Shown piece after piece: positions 61,099 through 64,000 of a DNA stretch of 64,000 bases. Source of the DNA: Flavobacteriales bacterium (GTDB lineage: Bacteria; Bacteroidota; Bacteroidia; NS11-12g; UBA955); NCBI GenBank assembly GCA_947463125.1, contig CANHQZ010000007.1, positions 1-64,000 of the forward strand, read 5' to 3'. A program made the position numbers and the translations under genes. Position 1 is the first letter of the stretch; each line of letters begins with the position of its first letter. The notes beneath the pieces were generated by a model. It was not told the DNA's origin. It was given only the letters and a program-made list of their open reading frames with translations, and did not search any database.

Positions 61099-61788
61099 AT
61101 GTTCCTCACCCTGGATATCGGCAATACGCGCACCAAATTCGCCCGTTTTTCGGAGGAAGGAACCGTGCTTGAATCCGGGAATTGCGATTCCCTGCCCGAA
61201 ACAACAGGTTGCAAGGCAATTGGAGTGGCCAATGTGGGCAATGCCGCTTTTGATTTTTCAGCCACCCCGGTTCCGGTATTGGAGATCAGCCATAAGGCAA
61301 AGCTTCCTTTCACCATAGCCTATCAAACGCCCGAAACACTTGGAGCCGACAGGCTGGCGGGTGTTGCCGGAGCGGCATTTCTGTTTCCCGAAAAGGATTT
61401 GCTGGTGGTGGACGCCGGCACCTGTCTGAAATTTGAATTGCTGAGAAATAACGTTTACGAAGGCGGCAGCATTGCACCGGGTTTGAAAATGCGTTACAGA
61501 GCATTAAAAACATTTACGGAACGTTTACCTGAGATAGGGCACCGTCCTGTTGAAACTTGGATTGGAGACACCACCGAAACCGCCATATTAAGCGGCGTGC
61601 AGGCAGGTTTTTTACAGGAAGTTACCGGAAGAATTGGTGCCTTTTTAGCCGAAACCACAAGTCTTCAGGTGTTTGTTACCGGCGGCGATGCCCCGTTTTT
61701 GGCGGAACGCCTCAAAACAAAGATATTTGCAGAACCTTTACTGGTTCACTACGGATTATACCACACCCTGCGTTTGAATGGATATTAA
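61099..61788 (+). CDS. coaX: Type III pantothenate kinase
   Basis: 229 residues. Phosphorylates pantothenate in coenzyme A synthesis. ASKHA-fold motifs: LDIGNTRTKFARF (phosphate loop 1), TLGADRLAGVAGA, LLVVDAGTCLKFEL, and GGSIAPGLKMRYRALKTFTE. Slightly short for the family but all motifs are present. Overlaps the next gene by 11 bases and so heads the coaX-OMP-lptC operon. Confidence 0.96.
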   Translation: MFLTLDIGNTRTKFARFSEEGTVLESGNCDSLPETTGCKAIGVANVGNAAFDFSATPVPVLEISHKAKLPFTIAYQTPETLGADRLAGVAGAAFLFPEKDLLVVDAGTCLKFELLRNNVYEGGSIAPGLKMRYRALKTFTERLPEIGHRPVETWIGDTTETAILSGVQAGFLQEVTGRIGAFLAETTSLQVFVTGGDAPFLAERLKTKIFAEPLLVHYGLYHTLRLNGY

Positions 61789-63157
61789 GAAAACCCTTTG
61801 CATATTGTCTCTGTTGGGCATCACCTCCCTGAAAGCGCAAACTGCAGGTCAGAACTACACATTGTCGCCTTACAGCAATTATGGTCTGGGCGAACTGATA
61901 CAACCCAATTTTATTCAGGCAGGTGCTGCGAGCCAAACATTCAGCGGTGCCTACAGCTACAGCCTGATGAACCCGGCTACGCTGGGCAATCTGCGCTATG
62001 CCACACTGGACTTCGGTATGAACGGCCGCTTTGGCAACATTCAATCGGGCAACGAAACTCAGTCTTTCAACGGAGGATCATTCAGCTATATCAGTATGGC
62101 CTTCAACAACTACAAAACCGACAAACGCAAGTCCTATGAGGAAACCGTCAACGGAAAAGTTGTGAAAAAGGTAAAATCCATCCCGTATGCCTGGAATTCA
62201 GCTATTGCCTTGTATCCATCCACCAGTGTGGGATACAATTACAATTACGAAAGCAGCACCCCATTTCGCAACAGAACTGCGCATGTAGGCAGCGGCGGCA
62301 TCAATGTGCTGGAATTGACACAGGCCGTTAAACTGGGAAAACACATACAGCTGGGTTACTCGGGCGGCTACATGTTCGGACAGCTGAAAGACAACGCTGT
62401 ATTCAGTTTCCCCGACACCATCGGATTCCAGTTTGTGGAAGACCAGCGTGTAGTGGATGTGAAAGGGTTTCAGCACCGTGCGGGTCTTTTGCTGTCGCTG
62501 GAAAAAGACAGCGCAGCACACCATCTTGGTTTTAGTTACGGTTTTCACTCCGGCATGCGTGCCAACCTCAGCCGCACGGCACAAACCCTGGAGCTGATCA
62601 GCGGCGGCGGTGTAAACCGTTTGCTGGTGGTAGATACGGTGCTGGACGAGCAGACAGGCAACCGGCCCTTTACCATGCCGGCCTCGTTTGGGGTAGGATA
62701 TCAGTTTCGGTTCCGCAGGGCGTTCAGCGTTTCGCTGGATTACCGCAAATCCATGTGGGGAAACTATTCCGCGTTTTTCAATCCCGGCGGCAAGCTCACC
62801 AACAGGAACGATTACGGCCTAACATTCATCCTGAATCCCATGGATGAAAAAACGCCCGGCAAAAAACGGATGCGCCCGCCTGTCAGGTTTGGTGCAAGCA
62901 TGGCCGAAACCCAGAATGTGCTTACGTCTGCGGGAAATCCATACACGGTTGCTGAGCAAAGGGCTTTTATAGGATTTGGAATACCCTTGTCGCGCCGCTA
63001 TTATGATAACCGCACATTGCGAAGCATCGTGCACCTGCAGGCCGAATATCTAACACGCGGTAAAAACGCCGGCGGACTGGCACGGGAAGAATACCTAATT
63101 TTTTCCCTCAGTATGAACCTGGGCGATATCTGGTTTCAGCGCCGTAAATTTGATTGA
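61778..63157 (+). CDS. Outer membrane protein, FadL/OMPP1-like layout
   Basis: 459 residues with signal peptide (ILSLLGITSLKAQ). The mature N-terminus NYTLSPYSNYGLGEL and FSGAYSYSLMNPATLGNL is a pattern seen in Bacteroidota outer-membrane proteins with a FadL-like plug; the rest alternates as in a beta barrel (GQLKDNAVFSFPDT, FSVSLDYRKSMWGNYSAF). Located between coaX and lptC, an arrangement I recall from other Bacteroidota. Ligand unknown; a link to LPS transport is inference from position only. The stop overlaps lptC by 4 bases. Confidence 0.82.
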   Translation: MDIKKTLCILSLLGITSLKAQTAGQNYTLSPYSNYGLGELIQPNFIQAGAASQTFSGAYSYSLMNPATLGNLRYATLDFGMNGRFGNIQSGNETQSFNGGSFSYISMAFNNYKTDKRKSYEETVNGKVVKKVKSIPYAWNSAIALYPSTSVGYNYNYESSTPFRNRTAHVGSGGINVLELTQAVKLGKHIQLGYSGGYMFGQLKDNAVFSFPDTIGFQFVEDQRVVDVKGFQHRAGLLLSLEKDSAAHHLGFSYGFHSGMRANLSRTAQTLELISGGGVNRLLVVDTVLDEQTGNRPFTMPASFGVGYQFRFRRAFSVSLDYRKSMWGNYSAFFNPGGKLTNRNDYGLTFILNPMDEKTPGKKRMRPPVRFGASMAETQNVLTSAGNPYTVAEQRAFIGFGIPLSRRYYDNRTLRSIVHLQAEYLTRGKNAGGLAREEYLIFSLSMNLGDIWFQRRKFD

Positions 63158-63753
63158 TGCGCCCGCTGCTGTTCATACTGCTGCCCTTGTTGTGGGTTGC
63201 CTGTTCGGAAAAACCCGGAGGCAGCTACCGAAGTAAAAAAACCGACAGCATTGCCACCCGCGAAACCGCCGAAAATGTGACCATTGAGTATACCGATTCC
63301 GGTATTCTGAAAGCGGTAATTGAAAGCCCTGTGATGATTGGAGTAAAGAACGTCCGCAACCCTTACATAGAAATGCCCAAAGGCATCCGTGCCGATTTTA
63401 TTGATAAAACAGGAAATACGGAAAGTTACCTGCTGGCCGAGTATGGTATCAGCTACACCGAGCAGAAGCGAATGGTGGTTCGCAGAAATGTGCGGGTATT
63501 AAATCAAAAATGCGAAAAGCTGGAAACGGAGGAGTTGTTCTGGGACCAGGAAAAGGGCAGGATTTATACCGATAAGTTTGTTAAAATTACCACCCCGGAC
63601 CAAATTATTACAGGAGATGGCATGGAAAGCGATCAAACCTTTTCCGACTGGGAAATTATGAACGTAAATGGAACCATAAATCGAAAAAAGAATGATACGT
63701 TACCATGTGATGAGCTTATTGTGCCTCGCCGCGGCCGCGCTCGCCGCCATTGA
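63154..63753 (+). CDS. lptC: LPS export periplasmic protein LptC
   Basis: 199 residues with a lipoprotein-like signal (LLPLLWVACSEKPG). The OstA/LptC beta-jellyroll is visible as YTDSGILKAVIESPVMI, IRADFIDKTGNTESYLLAEY, VVRRNVRVLNQKCEKLETEE and DQIITGDGMESDQTF, with the characteristic E-L-x-W step (EELFWDQEKGRIYTD). LptC passes LPS from the LptBFG complex to LptA. The 3' end overlaps the next small gene by 62 bases. Confidence 0.9.
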   Translation: MMRPLLFILLPLLWVACSEKPGGSYRSKKTDSIATRETAENVTIEYTDSGILKAVIESPVMIGVKNVRNPYIEMPKGIRADFIDKTGNTESYLLAEYGISYTEQKRMVVRRNVRVLNQKCEKLETEELFWDQEKGRIYTDKFVKITTPDQIITGDGMESDQTFSDWEIMNVNGTINRKKNDTLPCDELIVPRRGRARRH

Positions 63754-63934
63754 GGCTTTGGCCGGTTTTACAGTGGACGCCGACAGGCAGAAAATCGTGT
63801 GGTATACCAACGTGGCCGCCTGGGTGATGACAGGTTTGTTTGTGGGCTGTATTCTTATGTACGTGCGCCTGCGCAGAAAGCGAAAGGCCGAGCTAATGGG
63901 TGGGGGCAATGGCCCAATAAGGAAAGGGCACTAA
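63692..63934 (+). CDS. Small two-span membrane protein overlapping lptC
   Basis: 80 residues with two hydrophobic segments (LCLAAAALAAIEALAGF and VAAWVMTGLFVGCILMYV) and a basic tail (RLRRKRKAEL), giving a hairpin with both ends inside. It starts within lptC in another frame; an alternative ATG at 63710 still overlaps by 44 bases. The hydrophobic pattern continues well past the lptC stop, which argues for a real gene rather than a shadow. No family recognised. Confidence 0.6.
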   Translation: MIRYHVMSLLCLAAAALAAIEALAGFTVDADRQKIVWYTNVAAWVMTGLFVGCILMYVRLRRKRKAELMGGGNGPIRKGH

Positions 63935-63940
63935 GTATGA

Positions 63941-63970
63941 TTTGTTATTAGCATTTAGCTGATATATTTG
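63941..63970 (+). promoter_or_regulatory. Promoter for a gene beyond the window
   Basis: TTTG (63941-63944), 18-base spacer, TATATTTG (63963-63970): full match to the -33/-7 consensus. No start codon with a long frame follows before base 64000. Confidence 0.65.
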
Positions 63971-64000
63971 TTGTGTGGAACAGTGGGTTATTAGAGTCAC

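Overview
The window reads as a chromosome segment of a Bacteroidota bacterium. The lineage call rests on several independent signs: a GldH gliding lipoprotein, an S46 dipeptidyl-peptidase, a UpxY/NusG-like antiterminator, a DUF4292 lipoprotein, many SC-type lipobox signal peptides, and TAnnTTTG (-7) promoter boxes a few bases upstream of many start codons instead of strong Shine-Dalgarno sites. I see no rRNA, tRNA, CRISPR array, intact insertion sequence or phage gene.

Region 1 (1-14084, all minus strand) is an ABC-transporter-dependent surface polysaccharide (O-antigen type) operon. It is read from a promoter/palindrome at 14024-14084 through a winged-helix/nucleotidyltransferase-like regulator and a UpxY antiterminator. 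It then runs through a GT-C membrane protein, a 2OG-oxygenase-like protein, an ATP-grasp ligase, a DRE-TIM aldolase, an unrecognised Rossmann-like protein, a GT2, a beta-propeller glycosidase-like protein, an amidohydrolase, a WecE-type aminotransferase, Wzm, Wzt, RfbF and a truncated RfbG. Genes overlap by 4-11 bases or sit a few bases apart. The aldolase/Rossmann/ATP-grasp/oxygenase set is the best candidate for an undescribed pathway, perhaps an unusual acyl group on an amino sugar. The wzt gene looks mosaic: its ATPase half is GC-rich and its C-terminal recognition half is AT-rich like rfbF/rfbG.

Region 2 (14085-15278) is non-coding and repeat-rich: a 298-bp tandem duplication, two 36-bp palindromes and other inverted repeats. 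Region 3 (15279-17687) is a carbamoyltransferase with two small membrane proteins (DUF5989, SxtJ). accA, a small membrane-anchored unknown, and a UDP-sugar operon (DegT aminotransferase, Ugd, UDP-glucuronate decarboxylase) follow to 22900.

Region 4 (23076-39785) is mostly housekeeping: citrate synthase, GatB/YqeY protein, a lipoprotein pair with a CAP domain, pheT, a coiled-coil protein, ZapA, RNase Y, an S46 peptidase, a methyltransferase, the LpxK-GldH-YifB operon and an OmpA/TSP3 protein. Region 5 (39959-52004) holds an envelope operon (NDP-sugar pyrophosphorylase, TPR lipoprotein, DUF4292, EnvC-like protein, 3-hydroxyacyl-CoA dehydrogenase, Rieske-like lipoprotein), a lipid kinase, an ABC-F protein, and NrnA/FKBP-like/RfbB. 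RfbB makes dTDP-4-keto-6-deoxyglucose, the precursor of the substrate expected for the WecE homologue of region 1.

Region 6 (52137-63934) has an outer-membrane protein plus vanadium-haloperoxidase/PAP2 lipoprotein pair, an M16 protease, a DUF3089 hydrolase, FolK, WbqC, a GT-C protein, CoaX, an outer-membrane protein, LptC and a small membrane protein. It ends in a well-formed promoter for a gene beyond the window. Reading frames look intact throughout; no frameshifts were found.
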